From positions 23,813,866 through 23,877,865 of the forward strand of contig CM076655.1 in the NCBI GenBank assembly GCA_038496675.1: a stretch of 64,000 nucleotides of DNA. Reading direction: 5' to 3'. Both the position numbers and the translations under genes were made by a program. The notes beneath the pieces were generated by a model that was given only the letters and a program-made list of their open reading frames with translations, searched no databases and was not told where the DNA came from. This DNA is from Rachycentron canadum (lineage: Eukaryota > Chordata > Actinopteri > Carangiformes > Rachycentridae). This document shows, piece after piece, positions 12,401 to 25,085 of the stretch. Numbering within the stretch: the stretch's first letter is position 1; each line of letters opens with the position of its first letter.

Positions 12401-14770
12401 GGTTAGTGTAGAGAGTTTGTGCCACTCGTAGGGCTTGAATGAGAAATACAGCAGAGTATCATCAGCGTTGAAATGATAGGTAAAAAGGTAATGATTGGTA
12501 AAAGCACACTGTACTTGCACATTAGAAAGCCATAAAATAAAATGAGACTGAAAATGTGTTGTTTTAATTTTATATGGGTGGACCATGATCCAGTAACACC
12601 AGGAATAAGGTCCCCATCCAGTGCTTTGCCTGATTTTTGATCAATGTAAAAATCAGGGTGAAACATTTCACGGACCTTTGGAAGTTACAAAACTTACAAA
12701 AGCTGTGAAGCAGTTTCTCTTAATTTACTCTGCTTTTTTTTTTAAACAGTTTATGGTCTTAATCTTTCTCTGCTTCATCCTCACCCTTCTATGCCTTGTA
12801 GAAGAAGTTCTGTTTCTAAAGAAACTTCAGCTGTTTTCTCGATAAAAATGAAGTTTTATTATCACCTAGTGAGCTACAACAGGACACCACACGCAACGGC
12901 TGTGCTAAAGCAGCCTGGGATTCCAAGGAGAGCTAAACAATGGACAGTAAAGCGGGAAGGAAGTGTTGCTCCATACTGACCTTGGTAATCAACCAATCAT
13001 AAAAATATTTCCTCAAACACAAACCTGCTGGTGTTTACTGCAAAAGGATTTTCCACCAAGCAGCGAGCTTAGTAGAGATGATTGGAGGTCCAGTACGTGA
13101 GTATTGTATTAGGGTGTTGGGTCAGAGTCAAAATAACCCCTCACCCCCCTTCACCCCCTATACGGTATGAGGTTGCTGGTGGCCATAAACAGCAGATCCT
13201 AAAATAGTGTGAATGCAGTTACTGTGACCCTTTGCTCCTGTCTTGACCCTCAGCTTCCACCTCTTATCTGCACCTCTACATGCACACACAAGCATGCCTG
13301 AGATAAATGCACCAACATACATGTACACAAAGTGCAGTGTGATCCCCTGTGATCTTTACACATGACCTATTTCTCATGGTGGCAGCATTCTCCGTGTGTC
13401 AGGCCTCTTCTGGACTTAACCTTAGACGGTTTATCAGCCTTGAATGACCAGCTGAGCAGTGGGCCTGTTGACTGGTATGTTCTTGTTTGAGGGACAGGGG
13501 GGTGGTGGATATGTGAGTTGTGGGCTGGTTGACTGGTTTTCTGGCGGATAAACTGTTCGGTGGGGGCATTTTTCCACCCCACTAACTTAATCAACCTTTA
13601 GTTATTGCAACTGTTCCTGCTTTTATTTCAACTGCATTTAAAAGTCATTTTGTGCAAACGTGAAAGAAAATCAGTATCAGCCCCATTTATTCGACTGCTG
13701 TGTGTGTCGTCTCCATGTTACAAGAAGAAAAACAAAGTAAAGTCACACAGTTCATTAAATTATCTTGACTCCAAAATCAATAAAGCAATGATGAATGAAA
13801 ATGGCTTGGTTGCGATGGTGGCGAAAGTTCACCCTCTTTCCTCTTTGCTTTCTGCTTCCATTTTGCTCTCCATCCGTGTGATCACCGCGGCTGGCAGGCG
13901 AATGATTTGGCTTCTTGGCCGCCTGCTGATCCAGCTGAGTGGCTCAATGGGAAGAGGGCTGGTTGATGGTCATACTAGTGAGCAGGCTGAATGCTTAGTT
14001 TGATCTTTAAACCATTATGACTGGATGAGAAGAACGAGTTGTACTATATAATTACATCATGTGGCAAAATGCATTATGGGAAATGTATTTTGTTTGGTGT
14101 TTCAGAAGTTAAAGCTGCTAAAGTTTTTAAAGTTGTGATTCGGACAGTGGGTAGTGACCGGAGCGAGAGATGTTGGAGCAGGTTACAGCAGTTTCCTGGA
14201 TGAAAACAACTAAAACAACTTAGAAGACGGTGACATTACCCAGTGAAGCTGCTGACCAGCTACTCAAGGGTCAGGGTGAGAGAGTGGAAGAGGAGGAAAA
14301 AGAGCCAGTATCACCACGAGCCAAGGATTCACCTCATGTAACACTGTCACTGAAACCTTTATTTCTCATCCTCTTAAGCAGAAGGTTTTTTTTTTTCAGA
14401 ATTTACATATGTACAATAAAACTCAAACGTCTAAGGTCTCAGATGGCCTTTATTTCATGTTTATATCTGCTTCAGAGGCTGAGTAATAAAGGTTTTAGTG
14501 AACGGCAAGTTTTTCAAAAAACATTGAAAGGAGGATGGTTCCAAACAATGCTGAGGTTTGATATGACCCCTCGGCTCTGAACGGATTAATAATCCGGAAA
14601 CAAGGCCTCCTTTCTTGCCGACTGGTTGTGCAGCGGCTGATGTTGTGGCTCTTCTGCATGTTGGGTCGGTTGGGTGGCATCTCATGTAAGTACGCTGGTG
14701 GGTGGGTGGGTGTCAGCCTGATATTGACTGACTAGATGGGCGGATGATTCGACAGCTGGTTGTGGCGGGT
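12401..14770. other. Intergenic DNA, no gene seen
   Basis: The ORFs at 13605-14003 and 14230-14580 show no domain, signal peptide or splice context that would support a gene. Confidence 0.45.
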
Positions 14771-14774
14771 AGAA

Positions 14775-14793
14775 GTAATCAGAGAGAGAGACT

Positions 14794-14826
<33 letters not shown>
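14775..14826. repeat. (GA)n microsatellite
   Basis: An imperfect gagaga tract with 'ctga' and 'caga' interruptions. Confidence 0.9.
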
Positions 14827-14945
14827 GAGGGCCAGAGATATGTTCATGATTGCAGTGATGCAGTTTGACATGTGGAACACTAAGTGTATTAATCCAGCGC
14901 ACAGCAGCCCTGTCACCCTGCATCTGTCCACTCTGCTGACACCGG

Positions 14946-14986
<41 letters not shown>
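14946..14986. repeat. (GT)n microsatellite
   Basis: About 20 GT units. Confidence 0.95.
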
Positions 14987-14988
<2 letters not shown>

Positions 14989-15399
14989 TGAAAAGTGCTT
15001 TTGTACAAGTGTGGGCTGTTTTTTGTTTGTCTGTGTGGGCGTGCATACAACAACGTAAAGTGTAAATTTGCACATGCATCCGTGTGTGCGGCCGGAATCA
15101 GCGCAGTACTGAACACGCTCCGTGCTTTTCACTGTCACTGCCCCACCGTCTGCATTTGATGCATGAATTACATGAGTCATACACACACGTTCACATTTTT
15201 GTATTTCACATCTGAGTTACACTAAGTGCTGCTTTTCATTGTGTCTCTATAATCGGGGATTTAACTCCATGATGACTGGATGATGAAACGTATCCTGATC
15301 CAGAGCGATTTGACAGAGGGTGGCCGCTTTAGCTGACAATGATCATAAACAACAACGTCCCTGCTTCCTCCCACTCCACTGAAACAAAGCTAAAATATC

Positions 15400-15680
15400 C
15401 CAGATACGGGAGCAGCCATCTTTGACTGGTGACATCACTTGGAGCTGCAGTATCAAGTTCCCGCCCATACATCCACCTGACTCAATCACAACGTCGCACA
15501 GCTAATTAAACCCACAAATATAAACACTTGAACACGAACATCCATCAGAGTCATCAGAGCTACCACGTTTTGGTTTTTTTTAGCTTGGTCCATGTCCCAT
15601 CTGTAAACATGGCTGGGGCGGGGTGGGGTTACAGGGCGATGTCAGCCAGCTACAAGGGGGCGGTCAAGATGATGTAAAAC
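15400..15680. repeat. Possible dispersed fish repeat
   Basis: The words 'gcagccatctttgactggtg', 'cccgcccatacatcca' and 'aaacatggctggggcggggt' resemble a recurrent non-coding repeat in percomorph genomes. It is recognised from memory and only once in this window, so confidence is low. Confidence 0.35.
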
Positions 15681-15958
15681 ATGAATATCAATATCGACAA
15701 TAATCATTTTTACCAAATAATGTCTCAAGAACAGACCTCAGCACGTGTCTTCTTCAGAGACGTGGACATTAACATGGGACAACAGTCTCTGGTTTTATAT
15801 TTGCTTTACACGCCACGAAGCGGTTCGACCTCCTCCCTTTCCCTGGTGTCATTTATGTGGCGCTGGTTAAGGGATAAAAAACGATGTCAGGAGGAGTCGG
15901 AGAGGCAGCTATGAGTCAAGGCCAAGAGAAGAACATCTTATTGACAAAATCACTTAAG

Positions 15959-16009
<51 letters not shown>

Positions 16010-16437
16010 ATATTGATATACTGGAATCCTTTAGTGAGCTCCTCTGCCCTTTCTTCTCGTCTTCCTACCTATTACCTCTCTTTTTCCTCTCCCTCTCCTG
16101 CCCACCCGCCTTTACTGTGACAGGGTCTTTATGGGTTTAGTGATAGGTGTGACCTCCTCTTTTGCCTTTTCTTTCACCCCCATGCTCTTCCTCATATTCT
16201 GTCTTTTTGTCATTTTTTGCCCTCTTTCTGTCTCATCTTTCTTTTTCCCTCATTCGACCGTCAAGTCCTTCAACTCCACTCACCCTTTTCCTCGCCTCCT
16301 CCTCTTGATTCCTTCCCTTTCTTTTCTACCCCTCCCCTCATTCCTGCTCCCTCCTTCCCATCTTCTCCTACTCTCCACATCTTTACTCCACCTCCCTGAC
16401 TGTATCTTCCTGTCTCCCTCTTCTTCTCCTAAGACAG
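15959..16437 (+). repeat. (CT)n array and long pyrimidine-rich tract
   Basis: A pure (CT)n array at 15961-16007 opens a region of about 480 nt in which the plus strand is overwhelmingly C and T (cctctccctctcctg and similar). The minus-strand ORF here is a low-complexity Arg/Glu/Gly shadow, not a protein. Confidence 0.85.
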
Positions 16438-17470
16438 ATAGCCACTTATTCCTTTTTATTTCAGTGTTTTTACAGCTCAGTGAGGTGGAGCTTGGGGGCG
16501 AGTCGAGCAGAGCAAGGTCACAGTGGGATTTAGCTCTTTCTAGGAAATAAGGGAACAGAAACTGAAGGAACAAGAGAGAATAGGGGAGGTCTTGACCTCT
16601 GGTTACTGCCTTGTTGTCTGTTTGCAGCCTCGCATGTCACAGAATACAGGGAACAAATCATGTGAGACTGTTCTCACTAGAAAAACCAAAGCATTGGTTG
16701 TTTATTAACGATATTAAAGGTAGATGCTTTCTGCACCCAGGTGTCTGCAGCCAACTGTTATTTACACTAAGACACTATTTAGCATGGCAGGGACGAACAC
16801 CCAGGTGTCTATAACCAACAACTGTTTAGTGACATATGCACTAAGATGAAGAAATCCTGAAGACAGAGTCGTCTCGTTGTTTTTGCCTCATCCACAATCT
16901 GTCAGACTGCAGCTGCAGAAAACCGCTGTATAATACATACAAGTAAAGAACTGAACTAAGAGACAAACAAAAAAAGGTGTGAAACAAAGTGAACATATGG
17001 TCTAAACCAAAGTAAAGTCTCCTGTTATAAAATCTTATAACTTATGAAGTTAAGTTTTAAAGTTGAATTGAGGTCAACGTCAGAGCAGATGTTTCTTCAG
17101 AGGTATAAATGGAAACTGAAGGGAGTGAAACTGAAGCCAGACTGCAGACAAAGTGACTCACCACAGTTATTTTGAATATTCATTCAGTGATATCTAATAA
17201 CACAACAGCATTAAGCTTCGACTGTTTTTAGTTTTGCCCATGTTTTAAGTGAGATGCCACTCAGCTGAGCTCACCCTGTGTAATGTAACACACCGCAATG
17301 AAGAGTGACAGTTCAGGCTGTAAGATGAGAACGATAAGGGTTTGTGTGTGTGTCTGTGTGTTTATGCCTTGCAGAGAGGCAGTGGAGGAGGTAAGCAGTT
17401 TATATTTGTGTGCACCTGCATTTGTGTGTGTGTGTGTGTATGTATTTATGCATCCAAGTGTGTCAACAAT
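16438..17470. other. Intergenic DNA, no gene seen
   Basis: Only short unsupported ORFs and short GT stretches (17341-17360, 17425-17438). Confidence 0.45.
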
Positions 17471-17474
17471 CATC

Positions 17475-17541
<67 letters not shown>
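17475..17541. repeat. (GT)n microsatellite
   Basis: More than 30 GT units with one 'tttg' interruption. Confidence 0.95.
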
Positions 17542-17543
<2 letters not shown>

Positions 17544-17819
17544 TTTGGTTTGTTAGAAACTTTGGTTCTGCTGCTGGAGCGCATCAGAACGACACTGTGC
17601 CACTTTTCTTCTCCACGTGAGGAGACAGAAAATTAGCATTTTGCATAATCCAGTTCAAATTCATAAACATTTTTTAATCTTGAAGATTTGATCATCACTA
17701 AAGCAACAGTCCAAGGTCCTCCTCCCATAGATCTACATAAAATATTTAGTTATCAATGTTCAAAGCTCAGTCCTCGGAGCTAAATGTAATCAATTATTTT
17801 TCGCTTGAATGTGTTGAGA

Positions 17820-18295
17820 TCATAGACTGTATATAAAAGTGAACGTCTGATGACCATCAGCTTTGGTAAAGAAATGTGATCACTCTCACCAGAGAACCGG
17901 TTCATGTCAAGAGAGACTGGGCTCTTAACCAGATATGTTGCTTATGCCCTCACTGCCCTGGGCCCTCTAGCAGTCTTGGTGCCCCTGGGAAACTGCCCAG
18001 TTGCCCTAAAGGTTAATCTGACCTTGAGTGTGTGTGCGTGTGTGTGTGTGTTAAATATGATCCCTCATGAAGAGTGTTACATGGTGTTTGAGTCACAAGC
18101 TGAATAGATACCTGGGTGGATGAGGTGCATGTTTCATTACTTTGATTCTTAGACTCTTTGCTGCTTTGCTTTTCTAATCCCACGTTTCCTGTTTTGTCAC
18201 TGACCAATCAAATAAAGACTTCAAAATGCAAAAAGATAAATAAATTTGCAAAGTGGTCATTGGCCAGAAAAGGTTTGAGAAACACTGGTCGACTG
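17820..18295. repeat. Transposon remnants: repeat A fragment and a hAT terminus
   Basis: Positions 17822-17870 ('agactgtatataaaagtgaa ... gatgaccatcag') match the left end of dispersed repeat A. Positions 18258-18290 ('ggccagaaaaggtttgagaaacactgg') match the right terminus of a hAT element. I did not find a paired left terminus nearby, so the hAT copy is truncated or its other end has decayed. Confidence 0.5.
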
Positions 18296-18609
18296 TGATT
18301 CACTGGGTGTGGGAGATGGTAGTGACTAGGGGCCGCTGGACGGAGGAGGGTCCACTGAAAAAGAAGAGCTCAGATGATTTTAATGTGTGTGAACTGAACT
18401 TTGACCTCTTGTCACATGTGAACAATGCTGGTCAGTTTCATCAGTTTCAGCTCAGCCAAGACTTGGAGCTGATCCAAGGACGTGATGAGTGGATCAATAC
18501 CAAAGTCATCAATAAGGGGTCTTTTTAAAAAGCATGATTCTCATAGAAGAGGAATCAATAACAGGTGTAAAGAAACTGATTCTTCCTCTTGTTACTACAT
18601 TGAGAAATC

Positions 18610-18610
<1 letters not shown>

Positions 18611-18675
<65 letters not shown>
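18611..18675. repeat. (CA)n microsatellite
   Basis: About 32 uninterrupted CA units; the longest pure array of the left half. Confidence 0.95.
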
Positions 18676-18679
<4 letters not shown>

Positions 18680-19829
18680 GAGTGGAAGCATACAAGCAGA
18701 AAAATAGTAGACACAACTTGTTACATTTGTCTATCAAGGGAATAAAAACACGCTCACACGCAGACACACACACACACGCACACACACAAACGGGCTGGTG
18801 TCTCGGTGCCACATGCCAGAGACGGTGGGAGAGAGGAGGATGAAGGTAGAGAGGCGTTCACTTACACCTCCAGGGAGAGAAAAAGTGACGACACGGCGGA
18901 ACAGAGGTTCAGGAATAAATGTGCATGAGTTTGTTTTTATCTGTGTCTGGTTTTGGTTGTCGGCACATATGTTTGTGAGACGGGATACTGTACATATATA
19001 TATATACAGTGTAGGTTAGAGCCACTGACCTCAATCTACCCCCCCACCCCGACAACCCACATACCTCCACTAAGTAGCAGAATAAACCCCATGTGGCAGA
19101 AAACAAAGTCCATTATAGACATATAGTGCGTCAGTATGCTGTATAGAAATGTAAACAGTGAGGAAGAAAGGAAGCTCTAACTCTGTGTGTGTGTTTTGGT
19201 TTGTTTAAAACTTTTCTCTCTTTTTATTCTTTAAGTAAGAAAATAAAAAAATTCCCTTTTTGCACAAACCAGTTGAAATTCATGAGCATTTTTTGAGCTC
19301 TTGAGGATCCAGTCATCACTGACGTGTGTGTCATGTAATACTCCCGTTTCCATCAAAATTAGCATTAGATATAAACAGGTTTTTTGAAGGTGGGTGATCC
19401 CACAGGCGCAGGGACACAGTGGGAGAAGTGGGAGAGTGACTGTGATCTAGAGCCGGGAAATACCCGTGTCTGTTACAGCGTCATTTGACACAGGCCTGAA
19501 TACCCATACGTTTTCTTCTGCTTTTAAAAAAATCAAGATGGCGGACGGCGTCTTCTCACAATCACAAACCATTGCAACAGCACAGCTGGACTTCGAGATG
19601 TGCACATCCCATAATGATAAATTTGGGTTTCAAGTTATGTAGCCTCCTGAAATCTGTCTAATCCCTGCATAGCCAAACACAAACCCACAATTTAGGCAAA
19701 TGCAACCACAAACTGATCTTAAAAATAAGCAGGAGATGAGGATGTGATATAGTGATGATGTGTGAATGATAAAGTGCCTTAATTCCTGATGACACAGATG
19801 TGAAAAGGATATTAATACCATGTTTCTGA

Positions 19830-19860
<31 letters not shown>

Positions 19861-19962
19861 TGTCATGCCAGCTCAGCCCAGCACCTCTCCATCTCCTCAG
19901 GGGGTTTGACTTTGGCTGCTCCTAATTTCAGACATCAGCTGTCACCCCAAACACACTCACGT

Positions 19963-19964
<2 letters not shown>
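18676..19964. other. Intergenic DNA, no gene seen
   Basis: Holds a short CA stretch at 18762-18788, a 'tacatatatatata' run near 18992, (GT)n at 19829-19858 and unremarkable non-coding sequence. Confidence 0.45.
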
Positions 19965-20002
<38 letters not shown>

Positions 20003-20067
20003 TTCACACCTCACTCTCATAAGTGTGTTGTGATGTTGTGATAGAGTCGGGCACAGCATCAGAGCCA

Positions 20068-20111
<44 letters not shown>
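19965..20111. repeat. Paired (CA)n and (GT)n microsatellites
   Basis: (CA)n at 19965-19999 is followed 70 bp later by (GT)n at 20070-20111. The two arrays are therefore in inverted orientation and could pair as a hairpin with a loop of about 70 nt. Confidence 0.9.
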
Positions 20112-20116
<5 letters not shown>

Positions 20117-20764
20117 CTTGCTTTCCTCCTCTTTGACTAGAAATCATGACATTCAGGATCAGCTGTTAATAAGGCAGTTGTCACACAACTCACACACATA
20201 CATACACACTCACTCACTCACACACTCACACACTTGCACGCAGAGGCGCAGATGGCTTGCTTTCACCCTGAGGCTGACATTAGCAACATGAACAGTTTGG
20301 TTGACCGTTGTTGCTCTTAGCGCACACACATATGCACACGCACGCACGCACGCACGCACACAGAGCTGATGAACCAAGATGAAGACTCAACAAGCTGGTG
20401 GAATGAAGATCACTAACTTAAGTCCTTAAAGACACACAAACACTGATGCCGTTGTGTTTCCATTATTCATGTCAGACACACATCAAGGCCACGTTTAGAC
20501 AACAGTACACGGAGAGACACAAAGCTGGACACAACCACGATGAAGAGGAAGGTGAAGTGAAGTTGTGTTTCCTGTTGCACAGCGACGACCTGTTGCTGCA
20601 TATTCTTCTATTGCACTTTATAGATTTGAAGGTTGTTTCTGCTGATTCTCCAGTCGACAGATAAAATCGTTCAGAAATTATCCTACACTCTGCTGCACAT
20701 TAAATACCAATGTAGATCACCAGCCTGACTGTGATGCACCTGTCATATTTCAGTACGAGTAATT

Positions 20765-21220
20765 GTAGGTTGGGGTAACACAGTGGTGCAGTCTTTTCTT
20801 GCCTCACAGCAAGAAAGTTCTGGGATCGAACTACAGACTGTGTATAAAAGTGGACGTAGACTCTGAGGCTGTAAAGTGAAGCCAGTGCCGAAGAGCCTTA
20901 AACCTTCATTCTATCTAATGACCATCAGGGGGCGACTCCACTGGTTGTAAAAAGTCAGATTGTATTGAAGTCTATGTGAAAATGTCCCTACTTCTCACTC
21001 ATTTATTAGCTCAGTAAACGTTTTCCTCATGAGTTTATGGTGTCAGTCTCTAGTTTCAAGTCTTCTTTAATACAACATGATCACTGACCATAGATGGTCG
21101 TTTGTCTCTGTGTGTTGGCCCTGCGATGGACTGGCGACCTGTCCAGGGTGTAGCCTGCCTTCACCCAATGTCAGCTGGGATTGGCTCCAGCCCTGCTTGG
21201 AGAAGTGGTATACACAATGT
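20765..21220 (+). mobile_element. tRNA-derived SINE split by repeat A
   Basis: The left piece (20765-20832) is a SINE head: 'cacagtggtgcagtc', 'gcctcacagcaagaa', and a B-box-like GTTCTGGGATCGAAC. The right piece (about 21090-21220) is the tail of the same SINE family: 'gccctgcgatggactggcga', 'cctgtccagggtgtagcctg' and 'gggattggctccagccctg'. Between them lies dispersed repeat A (20833-21085). The SINE middle ('gtgtggagtttgcatgttc') is missing, so a deletion accompanied or followed the insertion. Confidence 0.65.
20833..21085 (+). repeat. Dispersed repeat A, copy 2
   Basis: Starts 'acagactgtgtataaaagtg' and shares 'gagccttaaaccttcattct' and 'accatcagggggcgactcca' with copy 3 at 24777, and 'attgaagtctatg' plus 'gtctctagtttcaagtcttc' with the other copies. 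Non-coding. Confidence 0.75.
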
Positions 21221-21949
21221 ATGAAGCCTTAGTTTGACCCTGTGTTGAGTCCCCTGTTGTCTTAATCCACAGGACCCTACTGTAAGGACCACAGGAAATA
21301 ATATAGAACAATTATTTAGTTATTGAACTAATTAACAAAAGCAAGAGACAGAGAGATAATAAAAAAAAAAAAAAAACTGTGTGGCTTCTCCCTCCACTTA
21401 CCTGTTCCCCTGTGTGAGAACATCAAAGTGCGCAGTAACTAAAAGGTGGTGATCAGTAACCTCTTCAGCTAACACCCCTTCAGCGACAGGAGTGAAACAG
21501 TTAACCCATGCTGTTGTATAAGAACTGTAAATTCCTCAACCTGCAAACAATCCTTTTACCAATTAAAGCACATTACTGTTATTTAAACTAATTAGTCCAA
21601 CGTTACTTTATGCAGTTTGGCTCCTACAGTGCCAACAGCTTGTTAACGCATGAAAAAAGACTAATCAACAGAATATTTATTTGTTTACAACAGCCAACAG
21701 TCTGGGAGATCATGGCTCAGTGCTGGCTGTGTCGTGGGCTGTGGATTGATGCTCAGATTTAGCAGCATTGGATTTCAGGGTCTCCGGTTCTCAGGTTCGT
21801 ATCTTGGGTGCAGTTCTCATGTTGTCCCCCAGGCGGCACTGTGAACTGTGAGGCTATTTTTAGCTTGGCTTCATCTAAAGGACAAGATATTTATAGCCTG
21901 CGATCTGCCCGCTGTTACACTGCTGGGGCTCAGCCACACACACAAACAT

Positions 21950-21994
<45 letters not shown>

Positions 21995-22165
21995 CATGCC
22001 CATCCTCCCGCCCACACTGATACCAAGACTAATTTCCAAACACACGCTCACACTCATGCGTGCAGTCACTCAGAGGCTACTGGGCGCCTGAAGGAGTTTT
22101 TCCTGCATCAAACTGCTGCTGACAGAAAAAAAAAGGTTTTGCTGACGTAAGCATCAATGGGCATG

Positions 22166-22196
<31 letters not shown>

Positions 22197-24520
22197 CATG
22201 CCACTGTTTAAACTAAACACACATGCTTGAATGGACCCATATGTTGAGTGAAGACTTCAACGGAAAACCACACGGAAGAAGTTCTCTGTCCGCAGATATA
22301 AAGATAAAACCATAAGATATTCATGCCTGGACACATCCATTTTTACAGTAACACACATAAAACATCCGAGCGTCTGCAGCCACGCGGGCAGGGCGCCTTG
22401 ACGTGCCTCCACACAGAAACAGAGGCAGCGTTTGTTCACTAAGTGCCGCTCTAAAAGCCCCCAAACCAGCTCTCCAGTTCACACTCCAGTGCCTGCTGAA
22501 GCCGCCTCATGTTCCCTGTAGAGGAGCTCAACACACACACATACACTCGTCTTCTCCAGTTCCACAGGCAGCTCCGACCTTAGACACACAGCAGACAAAA
22601 TACGCTCAGCAGACATGATGATACAGCTGTGGTTCGTATGCAGCAGTGGAGGCCACAGAGACATTTGTTAAACCGAAATGAAGATGAAGCTTTTTTTTTT
22701 TTTTTTTAATTAATATTGATTTATTAATAGTAGATACAGGTTGAAAATCAGATGAGAAAGCTTCCATGTTCAGAAGCTTTGTGTTCCCGGACTAAACCTC
22801 CTCCTTAGAGGTTCCTTAGAGGTACCATTAGTAAAAAAGTTGAGTTTTACTGGTATAGAAAGCTAGAAAGGCAGTAAAACATGACTCCCTACCTCTGAAG
22901 AGGTCTAATGTCTGATTGTCTGTCCGTTCCTCCATTTTATTTTCCTTCAGTCTGTGAGGATCCACAGGAAAAATCCTCATGGAAGTTTTCCAAGTCGTCC
23001 ATGTAGCCATGTCACTTCTTCTTCTTCACTTCTTGAGAAATTTTCAAAACTAATTTTCAATTTCTGGCTGGAGGGATTGTTTTCATTAGTTTATGCCTAC
23101 AGTTTGGAAATTTATCTGCAACTTTATAAAGAAACACATGTGGCTCTAGGAGCTCGAGTCCTCATCTTGGTTATGGATTCTTAACCTGAGAGAACCAGGT
23201 GACCTTTTCTTTGTCTAGAAACACAAATCTGACAATTCTCTTATCATGGTTTTAGGATAATAACACATTTCCAAGGCAGGTTTGACAGAGTGAGGCAAAA
23301 TTTAATAACTCAATGTTATTACGCAGGTTTTAAGAAATACTACTGCATTGTGGGTATGCACTGGAGTTTGACAGAGAAGAGAAATATGTGCAATTAGAAA
23401 ACAATATCTCTGATTCTGCTGTGTCAACTTTCAAGCTATTTTGCTATTGTGCCTCACGAGTCCATATAGTGTTAAGTATTGATATTTAATCTAAGTCACT
23501 AATTAAAAGACTATTGCTCATTTTCCTAATTTTTGCTGGAACAAAAATTTTAAAATGACTTTATCCTTTGATGTGAAGAAAGTATCAACCAGCAGTCAAA
23601 ACTTTTTCCTGCTGATTTACTCAAACTCCATGACGTCGTGTTTTTCTACATTATCACACTGAAACAGCTCAGAGGCAAAACTGCTGGCCTGTTTTTTTCT
23701 CCCCTCATTTGTGTTTTAATTTCATTCATATTTGTCACCTTGTGTTTTTCTCTCTTTCAGTGTGAATCAATACTGAGGCTTGTTTGTCCCATTTTTCTCC
23801 ACTTAGCACATCTTTATTCTCCTCTTTATCAATAACACAAATAAAATCAGCTTAAAAACAAACTAAGATGAGGCACCTGAACAAAATGGGTAAAAATATC
23901 TGACAGCCAGAGAAAAACACAAATTAGGTGTTCAGGCTTGGCTTCCAAAATAAATAATAAATAATAATAATAAAAAAAAAAACACATTGAGAATATAAAA
24001 TTGCTGTCACAACATTTTCTCACTTTTATTTCAGTGGGAAATATTTACCTTTGAGCTGCTTTACATTCTCACAGCAGGTAACCAGTGCAGTGAAGGCACC
24101 GCTGAACTCAGCCAGAACAGAAACGCTGCTAAACACAGCACAGCATATAAATGTGTGTGTGTGTTACTCTGCCACCTTTCTGTTGTGCGTTTATTTTGCT
24201 CTCTGCTGCACTGAAGGTGTATAAAGATGAAAGAATTACCTGTGAACAGTAAAAACTCCCACCTGCTGCTCGGGAAAAAAAAAAAAACAAAAAAAAAAAT
24301 AAAAAAGCAAAATGACTCAGAGAAAACGAAGAACTGTTTGTGCTGGAAAATAAGAAATGGAATAAAATGACTGATGTCAGAATCAAACCCAGGAACAAGA
24401 GCGGCCCTCATCTTGAGACATGATTAAAGGCAATAAACAGGAAGAGAGCGGGAACACAAGCAAACACAATGTTTGAGATGAACTGAGGATGATGCGGCGA
24501 CAGCTGCTGTGTAACGTTAA
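21221..24520. other. Intergenic DNA, no gene seen
   Basis: Contains (CA)n at 21947-21992 and 22168-22193 and poly(T) at 22691-22707. No coding exon was recognised on either strand. Confidence 0.45.
21947..21992. repeat. (CA)n microsatellite
   Basis: About 23 CA units; a second, shorter array follows at 22168-22193. Confidence 0.95.
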
Positions 24521-24634
24521 AAGACTCCGGAGCCTGTGGGAACCTGGTTTACTCTGCAAACATGTTCAGTCTGTGAGGATCTGTCAGTTTCTACAGAGAC
24601 TAAACTGCTCAGCTGGCACAGACTGTGGGCGTCC

Positions 24635-24755
24635 GTGCCTTGCTTAAGGGCTCCACAGTGGTGGATGTTAGAGAAGCAGAGAAAGAGGAGATGGCTGTCA
24701 ACTTCAGGGTCCACATTTCCTTAACTAGTCCGGAATTCAAACTGGCAACCATTGC
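24635..24755. repeat. Possible tRNA-like dispersed repeat
   Basis: The words 'gccttgcttaagggc' and 'ccggaattcaaactggcaac' match the skeleton of a common fish repeat that runs from 'ccttgctcaagggca' to 'cgggattcgaaccggcaacc'. Strongly diverged, so the call is tentative. Confidence 0.4.
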
Positions 24756-24776
24756 TTATGGTTTGGACGTTCACTA

Positions 24777-25085
24777 CAGGTCTGTAAAGTGAAGCCAATG
24801 CTGAAGAGCCTTAAACCTTCATTCTCTCTAATGTCCATCAGGGGGCGACTCCACTGGTTGTTAAAGAAGTCAGATTGTATTGAAGTCTATGGGAAAATGT
24901 TTCTACTTCTCATTCGATTTATTAGCTCGGTAAACGTTTTCCTAATGTGTTTATGGTCTCAGTGTCTAGTTTCAAGTTGTTTCTTTTGTATTTTTATATT
25001 TTTATTTTTTGGGGAGCATTTTTATGCCTTTATTTGATTGTGTAGTGTAGAGGATAGAGGACAGAGCAGGTCAGATCAGATCCAA
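24777..25085 (+). repeat. Dispersed repeat A, copy 3
   Basis: The best-preserved copy: 'gctgaagagccttaaacctt', 'tccatcagggggcgactcca', 'attgaagtctatgggaaaat', 'cggtaaacgttttcctaatg', and the terminal 'gacagagcaggtcagatc' shared with copy 1. No coding capacity. Confidence 0.75.

Noticed and set aside
14732..15186. His/Thr- or Val/Cys-rich ORFs over CA/GT arrays (also at 17261, 18482, 21808, 29180, 45686 and others)
   Set aside because: These are translations of microsatellites, open only because CA and GT repeats lack stop codons.
16131..16573. 139- and 97-codon ORFs in the pyrimidine tract
   Set aside because: Low-complexity Ser/Leu/Pro and Arg/Glu/Gly frames produced by CT-rich sequence.
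17930..18025. 'ccctgggccctctagcag...aactgcccag' segment as a transposon terminus
   Set aside because: Vague likeness to a hAT-type end, but no inverted partner or target duplication found.
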